From contig NZ_CADCSU010000123.1 of assembly GCF_902804475.1 (NCBI RefSeq), positions 1 through 43,917 on the forward strand: a DNA stretch of 43,917 nt, in the 5' to 3' direction. Origin of the DNA: Flavobacterium bizetiae (GTDB lineage Bacteria > Bacteroidota > Bacteroidia > Flavobacteriales > Flavobacteriaceae). This document shows positions 6,422-14,625 of the stretch, piece by piece. The notes beneath the pieces are model-generated. The model saw only the letters and a program-made list of their open reading frames with translations. It ran no database searches and was not told the DNA's origin. Each line of letters begins with the position of its first letter. Within the stretch, counting starts at the first letter, position 1. The translations under genes and the position numbers were made by a program.

Positions 6422-7936
6422 ATGAGAGAAATCCATTATATAAGTACTGAAATCCTAACTTTAGAAGCTTTACAAGAAATCATAGTCAATGGTAAAACAC
6501 TTGAACTATCAGAAGAAGCAAAAGTAAACGTTCAAAAATGTCGTGATTATTTAGATAAAAAAATGGCCTCACATTCTGAACCTATTTATGGTATCAACAC
6601 AGGATTTGGATCTTTATGTAATGTGAAAATTTCGAATGAAAATTTATCAAAACTTCAGGAGAATTTGGTAAAATCGCATGCCTGCGGAACCGGAGAAGAA
6701 GTTCCTGCTGAAATTGTTAAGTTGATGTTGTTGCTTAAAATTCAATCTTTAAGTTACGGACATTCCGGAATTCAATTGCAAACGGTATCTCGTTTGGTTG
6801 ATTTTTATAATAATGATATTTTACCAATTATCTATACTCAGGGATCTTTGGGAGCTTCTGGAGATTTAGCGCCTTTGGCACATTTATCTTTGCCTTTATT
6901 AGGAGAAGGAGAAGTTTTGTTTGAAGGAAAAAAAGTAGCTTCAAGCGAGGTTTTAAAGCGTTTTGACTGGAAACCAATTGTTTTACAATCAAAAGAAGGT
7001 TTGGCATTATTAAACGGAACTCAGTTTATGAGCGCTTACGGAGCTCATATTTTAATAAAAGCCTATAAATATTCTTATTTAGCTGATTTAATAGGTACCA
7101 TTTCATTAGAAGGTTTTGACGGAAGAAGTGAACCATTTAATGAATTGATCCATTTTATACGTCCTCACAAAGGGCAAATTGTTACCGCGCAACGCATTAA
7201 TGAATTTCTTGAAGGAAGCGAGATTATTGCTCAGGAGAAAAAGCATGTACAAGATCCGTATTCTTTCCGTTGTATGCCACAAGTTCACGGCGCTTCAAAA
7301 GATGCGATCGATTATGTTCGAAAAGTATTTAAAACCGAGATTAATTCGGTTACAGACAATCCAAATATATTTATCGAAGCCGATAAGATTATTTCCGGAG
7401 GAAACTTCCACGGACAACCTTTGGCTTTAGCCTTAGATTTTATGGCAATTGCTTTGGCTGAGTTAGGAAGTATTTCTGAAAGAAGGACCTATCAGTTAAT
7501 TTCTGGATTGCGCAATCTTCCGGCATTTTTGGTAGATAATCCGGGATTGAATTCAGGATTTATGATTCCGCAATATACAGCGGCAAGTATTGCAAGTCAA
7601 AACAAACAATTGGCGACACCTTCAAGTGTAGACAGTATTGTGTCGAGCAACGGACAGGAAGATCACGTAAGTATGGGGGCAAACGGAGCGACAAAAGCGT
7701 TACGCGTTTTAGATAATTTAGAACGTATTCTGGCCATCGAATTGATGAATGCTTCTCAGGCAATTGCGTATAGAGAACCGCTAAAATCGAGTGATTTTAT
7801 CGAGATGTTTTTGAGCAGCTACAGAGAAGTGGTTCCGTTAGTTAAGGAGGATAGAATCCTGCATTACGATATTGAAAAAACCGTTGAATTCCTTGACAGT
7901 TTCCAAATTGAAAACGATTTGTTAACAATGGCTTAA
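6422..7936 (+). CDS. hutH: Histidine ammonia-lyase
   Basis: Deaminates L-histidine to trans-urocanate and ammonia, the first step of histidine degradation. The 504-aa protein belongs to the MIO-cofactor lyase family. The cofactor triad Ala145-Ser146-Gly147 sits in GASGDLAPLAHL. YGINTGFG supplies the catalytic Tyr loop, and HGQPLALALD and NSVTDNP are present. GQEDHVSMGANG, with Glu413 in the position of P. putida HutH Glu414, favours histidine over Phe/Tyr, where this position is usually Gln. No hutU, hutI or hutG is adjacent, so the rest of the pathway must be elsewhere if it exists. Substrate is inferred from motifs; a tyrosine or phenylalanine lyase is less likely. Confidence 0.9.
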   Translation: MREIHYISTEILTLEALQEIIVNGKTLELSEEAKVNVQKCRDYLDKKMASHSEPIYGINTGFGSLCNVKISNENLSKLQENLVKSHACGTGEEVPAEIVKLMLLLKIQSLSYGHSGIQLQTVSRLVDFYNNDILPIIYTQGSLGASGDLAPLAHLSLPLLGEGEVLFEGKKVASSEVLKRFDWKPIVLQSKEGLALLNGTQFMSAYGAHILIKAYKYSYLADLIGTISLEGFDGRSEPFNELIHFIRPHKGQIVTAQRINEFLEGSEIIAQEKKHVQDPYSFRCMPQVHGASKDAIDYVRKVFKTEINSVTDNPNIFIEADKIISGGNFHGQPLALALDFMAIALAELGSISERRTYQLISGLRNLPAFLVDNPGLNSGFMIPQYTAASIASQNKQLATPSSVDSIVSSNGQEDHVSMGANGATKALRVLDNLERILAIELMNASQAIAYREPLKSSDFIEMFLSSYREVVPLVKEDRILHYDIEKTVEFLDSFQIENDLLTMA

Positions 7937-7957
7937 CATTGTAAAGTATTAATGAAG

Positions 7958-7965
7958 TAATTTTG
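7958..7965 (+). promoter_or_regulatory. -7 box before the DUF47/PiT pair
   Basis: TAATTTTG matches TAnnTTTG exactly, 19 nt before the ATG at 7985. A TTG lies upstream at 7939-7941 with a 16-nt spacer, slightly short. It suggests the phosphate pair is transcribed independently of hutH. Confidence 0.55.
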
Positions 7966-7984
7966 CACTATCAAAAATATAAAA

Positions 7985-8629
7985 ATGTCAATAAACAGTA
8001 TTTTCCAATTTTTAGTGCCGAAAGACAAGAAATTCTTTCCACTTTTTGAAGAGGCTTCAAGCAATTTAATTGAATTAGCTTCTAATTTACACGAAGCTGT
8101 AAATCTTCCATTAAAAGAAAGAGAAGTTCTTTTTCAGAGAATTGACGAATTAGAGCAAAGAGGAGAAGACATTACACGTCAGACCAATCTTGAATTGAGC
8201 AGAAACTTTATTACGCCATTTGATAGAGAAGATATTCATACCTTAATTACTTCTATTGATAACGTTGCAGATTACCTGCACGGAGCTGCAAGCAGAATGA
8301 GATTGTATCAGGTTGATAAGATTACAAAATCAATCAGAAAAATGACCGAAATCAATCTTGAAGCTTGTCAAAACATTGATAGTGCGGTAAAAGAATTGAG
8401 AAATTTACAGAATTTCAAAGTCATAAAAGATGCTTGTGCCAGAATTAATAAACTGGAAAACAAGTCAGATAACGTTTATAACAAAGCAGTTTTTGAAATT
8501 TTTGAAAACGAAACAGATGCTAAAAATATTATTAAATATAAAGAAGTGTTATCTGTTTTAGAATCAGCAACAGATAAATGTAAGAGTGTTGCGAACATAC
8601 TAGAATCTATTTCAGTAAAACATTCTTAA
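7985..8629 (+). CDS. DUF47 / PhoU-like phosphate transport regulator
   Basis: 214 aa, predicted all-helical and coiled-coil. It begins MSINSIFQFLVPKDKKFFPL, a typical DUF47 (YkaA/Pit accessory) start in which FxxFVPKDxxFFxLF precedes a PhoU-like helical bundle. The segment ITSIDNVADYLHGAASRM corresponds to the conserved metal-binding-type D-N-ADY helix of PhoU proteins. It has no signal peptide, so it is cytoplasmic. It lies 32 nt upstream of the PiT transporter and is very likely co-transcribed. Family members are thought to modulate the partner Pit permease; the exact mechanism is not shown by sequence. Confidence 0.9.
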   Translation: MSINSIFQFLVPKDKKFFPLFEEASSNLIELASNLHEAVNLPLKEREVLFQRIDELEQRGEDITRQTNLELSRNFITPFDREDIHTLITSIDNVADYLHGAASRMRLYQVDKITKSIRKMTEINLEACQNIDSAVKELRNLQNFKVIKDACARINKLENKSDNVYNKAVFEIFENETDAKNIIKYKEVLSVLESATDKCKSVANILESISVKHS

Positions 8630-8661
8630 ATTCAATTTATTTCATTCTGAAGTTATAATTT

Positions 8662-10002
8662 ATGACGCTACTTATAATTATTATAGTATTAGCCTTAATT
8701 TTTGATTACATCAATGGTTTTCATGATGCGGCAAATGCTATTGCAACAGTTGTTGCCACAAAGGTTCTAACGCCTTTTCAGGCGGTTCTTTGGGCAGCAT
8801 TTTTTAACTTTTTAGCTTATTGGGTCTTCGGATTTGGTGTTGCGGATACTGTTGCTAAAACAGCAGATACAATGCAAATTGACCTGGTGGTTATTTTAGC
8901 GGGAGTTATTGCCGCTATTTGTTGGAATTTATTGACCTGGTGGTTAGGGATTCCTTCAAGTTCATCACATACTCTTATTGGTGGTTTTGCCGGAGCAGCA
9001 GTTGCTCACGCTATCGCTATACATGGTTTTTCAGGTTATGTTGATGCAGAAGGAGTTACACATCATTGGTATGATATAGTAAGCTGGTATAAGGCCGGTA
9101 AAGATGGCGGAATGCCTTCCGGGGTTCTTATTATTATTGCTTTTATTGTTTTAGCGCCTTTATTAGGAGCTTTGGCATCCTACTTAATTTCGATTTGGTT
9201 GTTGAATGCTTCTCGTAAAAGTATCGGACCAAAGATCTTTACAGTAGCTTTAATGATTGCAACTATCTGGTTCGTTTACACACAAATGATTCCTTACGAA
9301 GAAATTATAAAAGACGGACACAAACCTCGTTTTGCTTCTTCTGTTTTCTGGAGTGTTGCTTTTGAACCGCACAATATTAAATGGTTTTTAGTTGCATTTA
9401 TTGTATTGACAGTAAGTGGTTTCTGTTTGATATTTAGTAGTTTGAATCTACATCAGGCAGATGCAGCTTTAAAGAAAATGCAATTATTATCTTCTGCGGC
9501 TTTTAGTTTAGGTCACGGAGGAAATGATTCACAAAAAGTAATGGGTATTATTGCAGCAGCTGTTGTGGTTTATATTAATACAAATCCTGGTGTTCATATG
9601 GATTCGTGGTTAGATGTAGCGCTTCCTTCTGAAGATGGTGCTTTCAAAATGCCAAGCTGGATTCCGTTAGCATGTTATTCTGCAATTGCTGCAGGAACTT
9701 TAAGTGGTGGATGGAAAATTGTGAAAACAATGGGTTCCAAAATCACAAAAGTAACTTCGTTTGAAGGTGTTGCTGCTGAAACTGCTGGAGCTTTAACGCT
9801 TTATTTTACAGAGCATTTAAAAATTCCGGTAAGTACAACGCATACTATTACGGGTTCTATCATCGGGGTTGGATTAACAAAACGTGTTTCTGCCGTTCGT
9901 TGGGGAGTAACAGTAAGTTTAATTTGGGCATGGATATTAACCATTCCAATTTCAGCTTTATTAGCAGGTATTATATATTATGTTTTAAGCGTTTTTATAT
10001 AA
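8662..10002 (+). CDS. PiT-family inorganic phosphate transporter
   Basis: Low-affinity phosphate symporter of the inner membrane (H+/metal-phosphate in bacterial relatives). The 446-aa protein has about 10-11 hydrophobic segments. The duplicated PiT signatures are visible: NGFHDAANAIATVVATKVLTP (about 18-38) near the N-terminus, and SLGHGGNDSQKVMGIIAAAV (about 282-301) in the second half. IPSSSSHTLIGGFAGAAV and IPVSTTHTITGSIIGVGL are the two conserved S/T-H loops. It follows the DUF47 gene by 32 nt, and a terminator follows at 10063-10095. Choice of cation and affinity cannot be told from sequence. Confidence 0.95.
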   Translation: MTLLIIIIVLALIFDYINGFHDAANAIATVVATKVLTPFQAVLWAAFFNFLAYWVFGFGVADTVAKTADTMQIDLVVILAGVIAAICWNLLTWWLGIPSSSSHTLIGGFAGAAVAHAIAIHGFSGYVDAEGVTHHWYDIVSWYKAGKDGGMPSGVLIIIAFIVLAPLLGALASYLISIWLLNASRKSIGPKIFTVALMIATIWFVYTQMIPYEEIIKDGHKPRFASSVFWSVAFEPHNIKWFLVAFIVLTVSGFCLIFSSLNLHQADAALKKMQLLSSAAFSLGHGGNDSQKVMGIIAAAVVVYINTNPGVHMDSWLDVALPSEDGAFKMPSWIPLACYSAIAAGTLSGGWKIVKTMGSKITKVTSFEGVAAETAGALTLYFTEHLKIPVSTTHTITGSIIGVGLTKRVSAVRWGVTVSLIWAWILTIPISALLAGIIYYVLSVFI

Positions 10003-10062
10003 TAGTAAAATGATTGTTGTAAAATGTGAGATGTAAAATCGCATTTTAAAATAGATAAAAAA

Positions 10063-10095
10063 AAGCTGGTTTCTTTACTGAAGCCAGCTTTTTTG
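10063..10095 (+). terminator. Terminator after the PiT transporter
   Basis: AAGCTGGTTTC (10063-10073) pairs with GAAGCCAGCTT (10080-10090), with one G-T wobble, around the loop TTTACT, and T's follow. It is strikingly similar to the reverse complement of the terminator at 11583-11610. Confidence 0.85.
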
Positions 10096-10173
10096 TTTTG
10101 TAGTATGAGTTGTTTTAAAGTTATAATGTATTTACTTTTACTTTATAATAAAAGAAGAGATAAAGGTTAGGAA

Positions 10174-11559
10174 ATGGGTGAATTGAACCAAATACAAAGA
10201 ATAAAAAATAAGCTGATTCTTGCAAAAAATGCTGATAATGATCTAAAAGTATTTGGCGCGAGTAGTCATCAATATACTTTAGGGGAAACGGTTAGTATTG
10301 ATGAGATTCTAAGTTTTGAAAACGACTATAATATAGTGCTTCCGGAAGATTATAAAGCCTTTTTACTTCATATTGGTAATGGGGGAATCTCGTACGCAAA
10401 TTCTGCTGCAGGGCCAGGCTATGGAATTTATCCGCTTGGAAAAAATACCAATGAGCTAATCTATGAAAATGATAAGCAATATCTAAAAGAAGATTGCAAA
10501 TTATATCCTGAAATGACGGATGAATTTTGGGCTGATTTGAATAAAAATATTGAAGAAGATGATGATATTTCTACCGAAGATTTTGAGGTTGAATTAGGTA
10601 AAATATTTTCAGGATTACTGCCTGTTGGTACGCAAGGCTGTACGTATTATTATGCGCTTGTTTTAAATGGTGAATTTAAGGGAAGAATAGTGAATGTTGA
10701 TAGTGACAGGCAAAAACCATACTTTGCGTTTGAATCTAACTTTTTAGATTGGTACGAAAGATGGTTAGATCAGATTATGCCAGAAAGTATAATGGTAACT
10801 CAACCTGATTTGTTTAAATACACTTTAAGCGGATTGGCTGGTTATATTTTAGAAGTGTTTTTCGCTACAGAAAATAATGATATTAAAACAGAATGCCTGA
10901 ACGGAATCCTGAAAAAGGAAAAATTAGATGCAGCAACTTTAGATATTCTAGAAGAACAATACCAATTAAGTTCGGGCGAAATTAAAAAAGCGATTCTTCA
11001 AATATTGACCAAGTTTGATTATGAACGTGCAAAACCTCGTCTAATTTCTTATTCGGATGAAAGTTTGTTAGATGTTTTTCAGTTTGTATTTTGGTACGCA
11101 AAAGATAAAAGTTCAGATTGGCTGGAAGTTATAAAGGCGAATATTGAAAACATTCATGATGAAGAAACGTTTAGTTTTTGTACTTACGTATTAGAAGCAA
11201 TGAATCTTGATTATGCAGCTATTATTGTTCCTTTTACTTATAATAAAAACGAAGATATAAGGGTTGATGCTTATTATGCGCTGGGAAAATTGAAGAATAA
11301 AAGCAATTATATTGATGCTTTTATATCCGGCCTTAATGATGAATCAAACAGGGTAATTCATATTGTTTTACAGGCTTTGAATGGAGTAGAAGACAAGAAG
11401 CTTTTAAAGCACTATAAAATGATAGCTGAAAAATTTCCGGTCGAAAAAGATTATATTTTAGTGAATCTTAATCACAGATTAAAACCATTTGGCTTGACCA
11501 ATAAAACAATTAAAAAGATCAATACAGATTCAGAAATTGATGTTAATAATAGCAAGTAG
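10174..11559 (+). CDS. SMI1/KNR4 (SUKH) domain protein with C-terminal HEAT-like repeats
   Basis: 461 aa, no signal peptide or membrane segment. Residues about 40-190 resemble SMI1/KNR4 (SUKH): EILSFENDYNIVLPEDYKAF followed by LLHIGNGG, then GPGYGIYPLG, LLPVGTQGCTYYYALVLNGE and FLDWYERWLD. Residues about 300-440 look like HEAT-type helical pairs (DIRVDAYYALGKLKNKSNYI, RVIHIVLQALNGVEDKKLL). SUKH proteins often act as immunity proteins against secreted nuclease or deaminase toxins. No toxin gene is adjacent, so that role is only possible. The gene is a single-gene unit between two related terminators. Function otherwise unknown. Confidence 0.75.
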   Translation: MGELNQIQRIKNKLILAKNADNDLKVFGASSHQYTLGETVSIDEILSFENDYNIVLPEDYKAFLLHIGNGGISYANSAAGPGYGIYPLGKNTNELIYENDKQYLKEDCKLYPEMTDEFWADLNKNIEEDDDISTEDFEVELGKIFSGLLPVGTQGCTYYYALVLNGEFKGRIVNVDSDRQKPYFAFESNFLDWYERWLDQIMPESIMVTQPDLFKYTLSGLAGYILEVFFATENNDIKTECLNGILKKEKLDAATLDILEEQYQLSSGEIKKAILQILTKFDYERAKPRLISYSDESLLDVFQFVFWYAKDKSSDWLEVIKANIENIHDEETFSFCTYVLEAMNLDYAAIIVPFTYNKNEDIRVDAYYALGKLKNKSNYIDAFISGLNDESNRVIHIVLQALNGVEDKKLLKHYKMIAEKFPVEKDYILVNLNHRLKPFGLTNKTIKKINTDSEIDVNNSK

Positions 11560-11582
11560 CATTAAGTTTTAGAGGTAAAAAA

Positions 11583-11610
11583 AAGCTAGTTTCAGTAAAG
11601 AAACTAGCTT
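11583..11610. terminator. Bidirectional terminator between convergent genes
   Basis: AAGCTAGTTTC (11583-11593) and GAAACTAGCTT (11600-11610) form a perfect 11-bp stem with loop AGTAAA. A runs on the left and T runs on the right let it end both the SUKH gene (plus) and the serine hydrolase operon (minus). Confidence 0.9.
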
Positions 11611-11638
11611 TTTTTGTTTGCTGTTTTAGGTTTATTTA

Positions 11639-12952
11639 TTATTTGGTGAATAAAAATTCTTGTCCGCCTTGTTTTAAAATCATTTCTTTTTTATCAGAAT
11701 TGAATTCAAGAACAATACCTGCAACATCAAATTTAAATACTTTAGTAGTTGTAGCTTCTAACGGAAAAGAAGGTTGTCCGGTAGCTTGTGCGATTAATGT
11801 ATTGTCTTTTTTTGAAATCGTTATTTTTATTGGAATTTGAGTACTGCCATAAGTTCCGGAATACAGATCCAGAATTTCAGGACTAACAGCAACGCTTCCG
11901 AAAACCGGCATTGTAAATGGTTTGTTGAAATAAGAGTTTAAAGCGCATAATAAGATGTTGTTATTGTCGTAATCCAAACCGTTTGAAGTTAAGGCTAAAG
12001 CTAATTTTTCATTTGGAAAATAGCCTGCAACAGATTTAAAGCCATCAATTCCTCCTGTATGACCGTAATTTTTCTTTTCGTAATAAGGAAATTCAAATAA
12101 TCCCATTCCAAATTTATCTTGTGCAGTTTTCATTTGATTTAAATGATCTATTGAAACAATTTTTCCGGCAAAAAGACCTTCAAAAAAGAGGTTTAAGTCG
12201 GTTGGGTTAGAAACAATTGCACCGGCACCAAGCGGAATAGACATATCTGTTTCGCTTTCTTTTTTCCATTTCCCATTTTCAGCTGTATACGAATAGCATT
12301 CGTTGTTCGCAATATTGGTTTTTTTACCTAAATAAGTGTTTTTTAATTTTAATGGAGTAACAATTTTCAGGTTTAAAATTTCGCCAAAAGGCTTCTTGTA
12401 AATATCTTCTAATACAAAAGACAATAAAACATAGTTAGAATTGCTGTATTGTCCTTTTGTGTTTGGTTCAAAAGCAATTTCACCCGCTGCAATTCGTTCG
12501 ATCATTTTAGCTTTCGATTGATATTGAGTATTCCAGGTTAGGTAATCATCGTCGTTTGTGAAATCGTGTATACCGCTTCTGTGGTTTAATAAATTACTAA
12601 TTGTAATTGTTTTTGCATTTTTTACCGTTGGAAAATATTTGTCAATAGTTTGATTTAAAGTGATTTTATTTTCTTCGATAGCTTTAAAAATAAGCGCGGC
12701 AGTAAAAGTTTTAGAGATAGAACCAATTCTGTATTTCGTATTTATACTTGATTTTTTTGAAGTCGCAACATCGTCAAAACCAATTGATTTTGTATAAATT
12801 GTTTTTCCGTTTTCAGAAAGGGCTATGCTTCCCATGTATTTGTTGTTTTTCTCTAAAAGGAGAAACAAACTGTCCAGTTTTTTTGCATTGAAGGTTTGAG
12901 AAAATGCACTCGTAAAGACGAGAGCAAACAAGCAGCTGATGATTTTTTTCAT
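11639..12952 (-). CDS. Exported serine beta-lactamase-like hydrolase (class C / PBP4-like fold)
   Basis: 437 aa with an N-terminal signal peptide (MKKIISCLFALVFTSAFSQ, cleavage expected after SAFSQ), so it is periplasmic or exported. The three active-site elements of the beta-lactamase-related family are visible: Ser78-Ile-Ser-Lys81 (SxxK) in YRIGSISKTF, Tyr169-Ser-Asn171 (YxN) and His298-Thr-Gly-Gly301 (HTGG). Members include class C lactamases, D-aminopeptidases and esterases, so the substrate is unknown; resistance should not be assumed. About 90 residues after the catalytic domain form a lipocalin-like tail. Its start overlaps the stop of the HAAS gene (ATGA), so it belongs to the PadR operon. 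Confidence 0.88.
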   Translation of the reverse strand: MKKIISCLFALVFTSAFSQTFNAKKLDSLFLLLEKNNKYMGSIALSENGKTIYTKSIGFDDVATSKKSSINTKYRIGSISKTFTAALIFKAIEENKITLNQTIDKYFPTVKNAKTITISNLLNHRSGIHDFTNDDDYLTWNTQYQSKAKMIERIAAGEIAFEPNTKGQYSNSNYVLLSFVLEDIYKKPFGEILNLKIVTPLKLKNTYLGKKTNIANNECYSYTAENGKWKKESETDMSIPLGAGAIVSNPTDLNLFFEGLFAGKIVSIDHLNQMKTAQDKFGMGLFEFPYYEKKNYGHTGGIDGFKSVAGYFPNEKLALALTSNGLDYDNNNILLCALNSYFNKPFTMPVFGSVAVSPEILDLYSGTYGSTQIPIKITISKKDNTLIAQATGQPSFPLEATTTKVFKFDVAGIVLEFNSDKKEMILKQGGQEFLFTK

Positions 12953-13566
12953 GATGATGATTTTTGATTAATTGATTTTTTTAATTTTAATAAAAGGGTG
13001 ATAAGAAAATAGAAAACTAAGATTGCTAATAACATTGCAGGAATAAACCAGTTGCCCAGTACTTCGTGAGTTCCGTATTGAGTTTTACTTTCAGGATTCA
13101 TTATTCCTAAGACAAACACAGAAGGCGACTCGCTTTTTATGTGAAGACCAACAAGATCTGGATTGAAGATTTTTGCAAAAATCAGAAAAACGAAACCAAA
13201 CAGAAACAGGTACAAAACAAAGAAAAAGATGTACGAAATACCGTTTGTAAAGTTTAAAATTAAGGCTTTAAAAACATGAACAGGGTTGAATGTTCTCGTT
13301 GCCTGTTCTAGTTTTTTATCGGCTACAAGTGGTTTTAGAACTTCTTCCGGAAAACCTAATTTTTCGATAATATCTAAAAGTGAATCTAGTTCGTTGGCAT
13401 TATTTCTATGCTGAATCGCTTCAAAAATATGACTGTTGAATTCCATATAAATATCATCCTGATTCATTTTTGATAGTGATGCCGTCGCTTTTCTAACGCG
13501 CTTCATGTAGTCGTTGTAAATTCGCTGCGAAGCTTTCTGTTCGAATTTGATATCTTCTATTCTCAT
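12949..13566 (-). CDS. HAAS-type membrane protein (PadR-associated)
   Basis: 205 aa. The N-terminal about 100 residues are helical and charged, with a YMEFNSHIFEAIQHRNN segment and IIEKLGFPEEVLKPLVADKK. This matches HAAS domains, which pair with PadR regulators in one-component envelope signalling. Two hydrophobic segments follow (about 110-136 and 172-195), separated by an extracytoplasmic stretch of about 35 residues. It overlaps PadR upstream and the hydrolase downstream by 4 nt each (ATGA). By analogy it transmits an envelope or ligand signal to PadR; no ligand is suggested. Confidence 0.75.
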   Translation of the reverse strand: MRIEDIKFEQKASQRIYNDYMKRVRKATASLSKMNQDDIYMEFNSHIFEAIQHRNNANELDSLLDIIEKLGFPEEVLKPLVADKKLEQATRTFNPVHVFKALILNFTNGISYIFFFVLYLFLFGFVFLIFAKIFNPDLVGLHIKSESPSVFVLGIMNPESKTQYGTHEVLGNWFIPAMLLAILVFYFLITLLLKLKKSINQKSSS

Positions 13567-13898
13567 TGGATGATTTTTTTAATTGATTTCTCAAGATTCT
13601 CCCAGTAAATATTCATCTGACTTAGAGTTTCTATTCCGGCTTTGGTTAATGAATAATACTTTCTTGGAATACCGGTTTCTTGTTCTACCCATTTAGAATC
13701 TACTAATTCTTCAGTTTTTAATCGATTCATTAAAGGATAGAGAGTTCCTTCGGCAATTTCTATTTCAGTATGTTTTCTTATTTGTTCGATAAGTTCATAA
13801 CCGTAGTACTCATTATTTTTGAGCACATTAAGGATAATGAAAGTCAATGTGCCTTTCTTTACCTGCGATTTCCAGTTTGTTACAAATGTTTCGTTCAT
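13563..13898 (-). CDS. PadR-family transcriptional regulator
   Basis: A 111-aa winged-helix repressor. It has GTLTFIILNVLKNNEYYGYE, AEGTLYPLMNRLKTEELVDS and GIPRKYYSLTKAG, the core PadR motifs. I start it at the ATG at 13898. The frame extends 6 codons further to a TTG at 13916, but that extension runs into a tandem direct repeat that is probably promoter or operator. It is the first gene of a three-gene operon (PadR, HAAS protein, serine hydrolase) linked by ATGA overlaps. PadR proteins usually repress their own operon and respond to small molecules. Confidence 0.9.
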   Translation of the reverse strand: MNETFVTNWKSQVKKGTLTFIILNVLKNNEYYGYELIEQIRKHTEIEIAEGTLYPLMNRLKTEELVDSKWVEQETGIPRKYYSLTKAGIETLSQMNIYWENLEKSIKKIIQ

Positions 13899-13907
13899 TC
13901 TGCTAAT

Positions 13908-13934
13908 GTATAACAAAATACATAGTATAACAAA
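13908..13934 (-). promoter_or_regulatory. Tandem direct repeat, candidate PadR operator
   Basis: On the plus strand GTATAACAAA occurs at 13908-13917 and again at 13925-13934, a 17-nt period, with ATACATA between. Minus-strand sense: TTTGTTATAC twice. The second copy ends 10 nt before the PadR ATG, so binding here would block transcription start or elongation. Autorepression is inference. Confidence 0.5.
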
Positions 13935-14005
13935 GTGTATAGCTAAGTTTTTTTAATGTAAACAATTAATTATTTGATTTTCAAATGATTAAATGTTTTT
14001 AAAAG

Positions 14006-14524
14006 TTATTTCTGTAAGTTCTTGTGATTGTGTTTTCGTTTAAAATGTGTTTCCTTGATATTTTTTTTATCATCAGAAATTACACTTATGGTACCATCAA
14101 CTTCGAGCATGGCAAGTTTAATGTCTGTTAAATGCTCTAAACCATGTTCGCGTGCAGCTTCTTTTAATTCTTCGTGTGAGATATCCAGTTTACTCAAAGT
14201 CTTAAAATCAATTATTCCGTTGTGAATCAGAATTTCGGGTTTGTCTAACAGCAAATTGTTAAGCCCTTTGTATTTATGGGTTAGTTTTTTAATGATGTAA
14301 TTAATGATAAACAAAGCCAAGGCTGCAATTAATCCTCCTGAAAGACTTGTGTCAGGTCCGACCATGGCGTTTTGAACGGAATTACTAATCAATAAAATCA
14401 GAATGATATCGGCAGTATTCAATTGCGAAAGCTCTTTTTTACCAAACACTCTAAGGGCGATTGTCATGAAAAAATAAACGGCAACACTTCTTAGAATAAT
14501 ATCAAAATAGGGGGATAACATCAT
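14006..14524 (-). CDS. DUF421 / YetF-like membrane protein
   Basis: 172 aa. Three N-terminal hydrophobic segments (about 11-28, 38-54, 61-80) are followed by a cytoplasmic alpha/beta domain with the family features DKPEILIHNGIID, ISHEELKEAAREHGLE and IKLAMLEVDGTISVI. It matches the DUF421 (YetF) family, whose Bacillus members reach the inner membrane; the biochemical role is not established. It lies 101 nt downstream of the RimB-RimK fusion, but a terminator (14551-14584) stands between, so it is probably separately transcribed or reached by read-through. Confidence 0.85.
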   Translation of the reverse strand: MMLSPYFDIILRSVAVYFFMTIALRVFGKKELSQLNTADIILILLISNSVQNAMVGPDTSLSGGLIAALALFIINYIIKKLTHKYKGLNNLLLDKPEILIHNGIIDFKTLSKLDISHEELKEAAREHGLEHLTDIKLAMLEVDGTISVISDDKKNIKETHFKRKHNHKNLQK

Positions 14525-14550
14525 TTTTTGAGGATTTAAGTAATAAAAAA

Positions 14551-14584
14551 AGCTTTGTCTAAGTTTTTACACTCTGACAAAGCT
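14551..14584 (-). terminator. Terminator after the RimB-RimK gene
   Basis: Minus strand: AGCTTTGTC, a 16-nt loop, GACAAAGCT, then a T run at 14550 and below. Stem of 9 perfect base pairs. It lies 42 nt past the stop at 14626 and only 27 nt before the DUF421 start. Confidence 0.75.
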
Positions 14585-14625
14585 ACTAAATTAATTATGT
14601 GCGATTAAGTTCAAATGAACTTAAG

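Noticed and set aside
6422..7936. Tyrosine ammonia-lyase like that of F. johnsoniae
   Set aside because: The motif around the substrate residue is GQEDHVSMG with Glu, typical of histidine lyases, whereas the tyrosine enzyme has a NQD-type motif without Glu.
13899..13916. Longer PadR start at TTG 13916
   Set aside because: It would put the start within the tandem repeat; the ATG at 13898 gives the normal PadR length and N-terminus.
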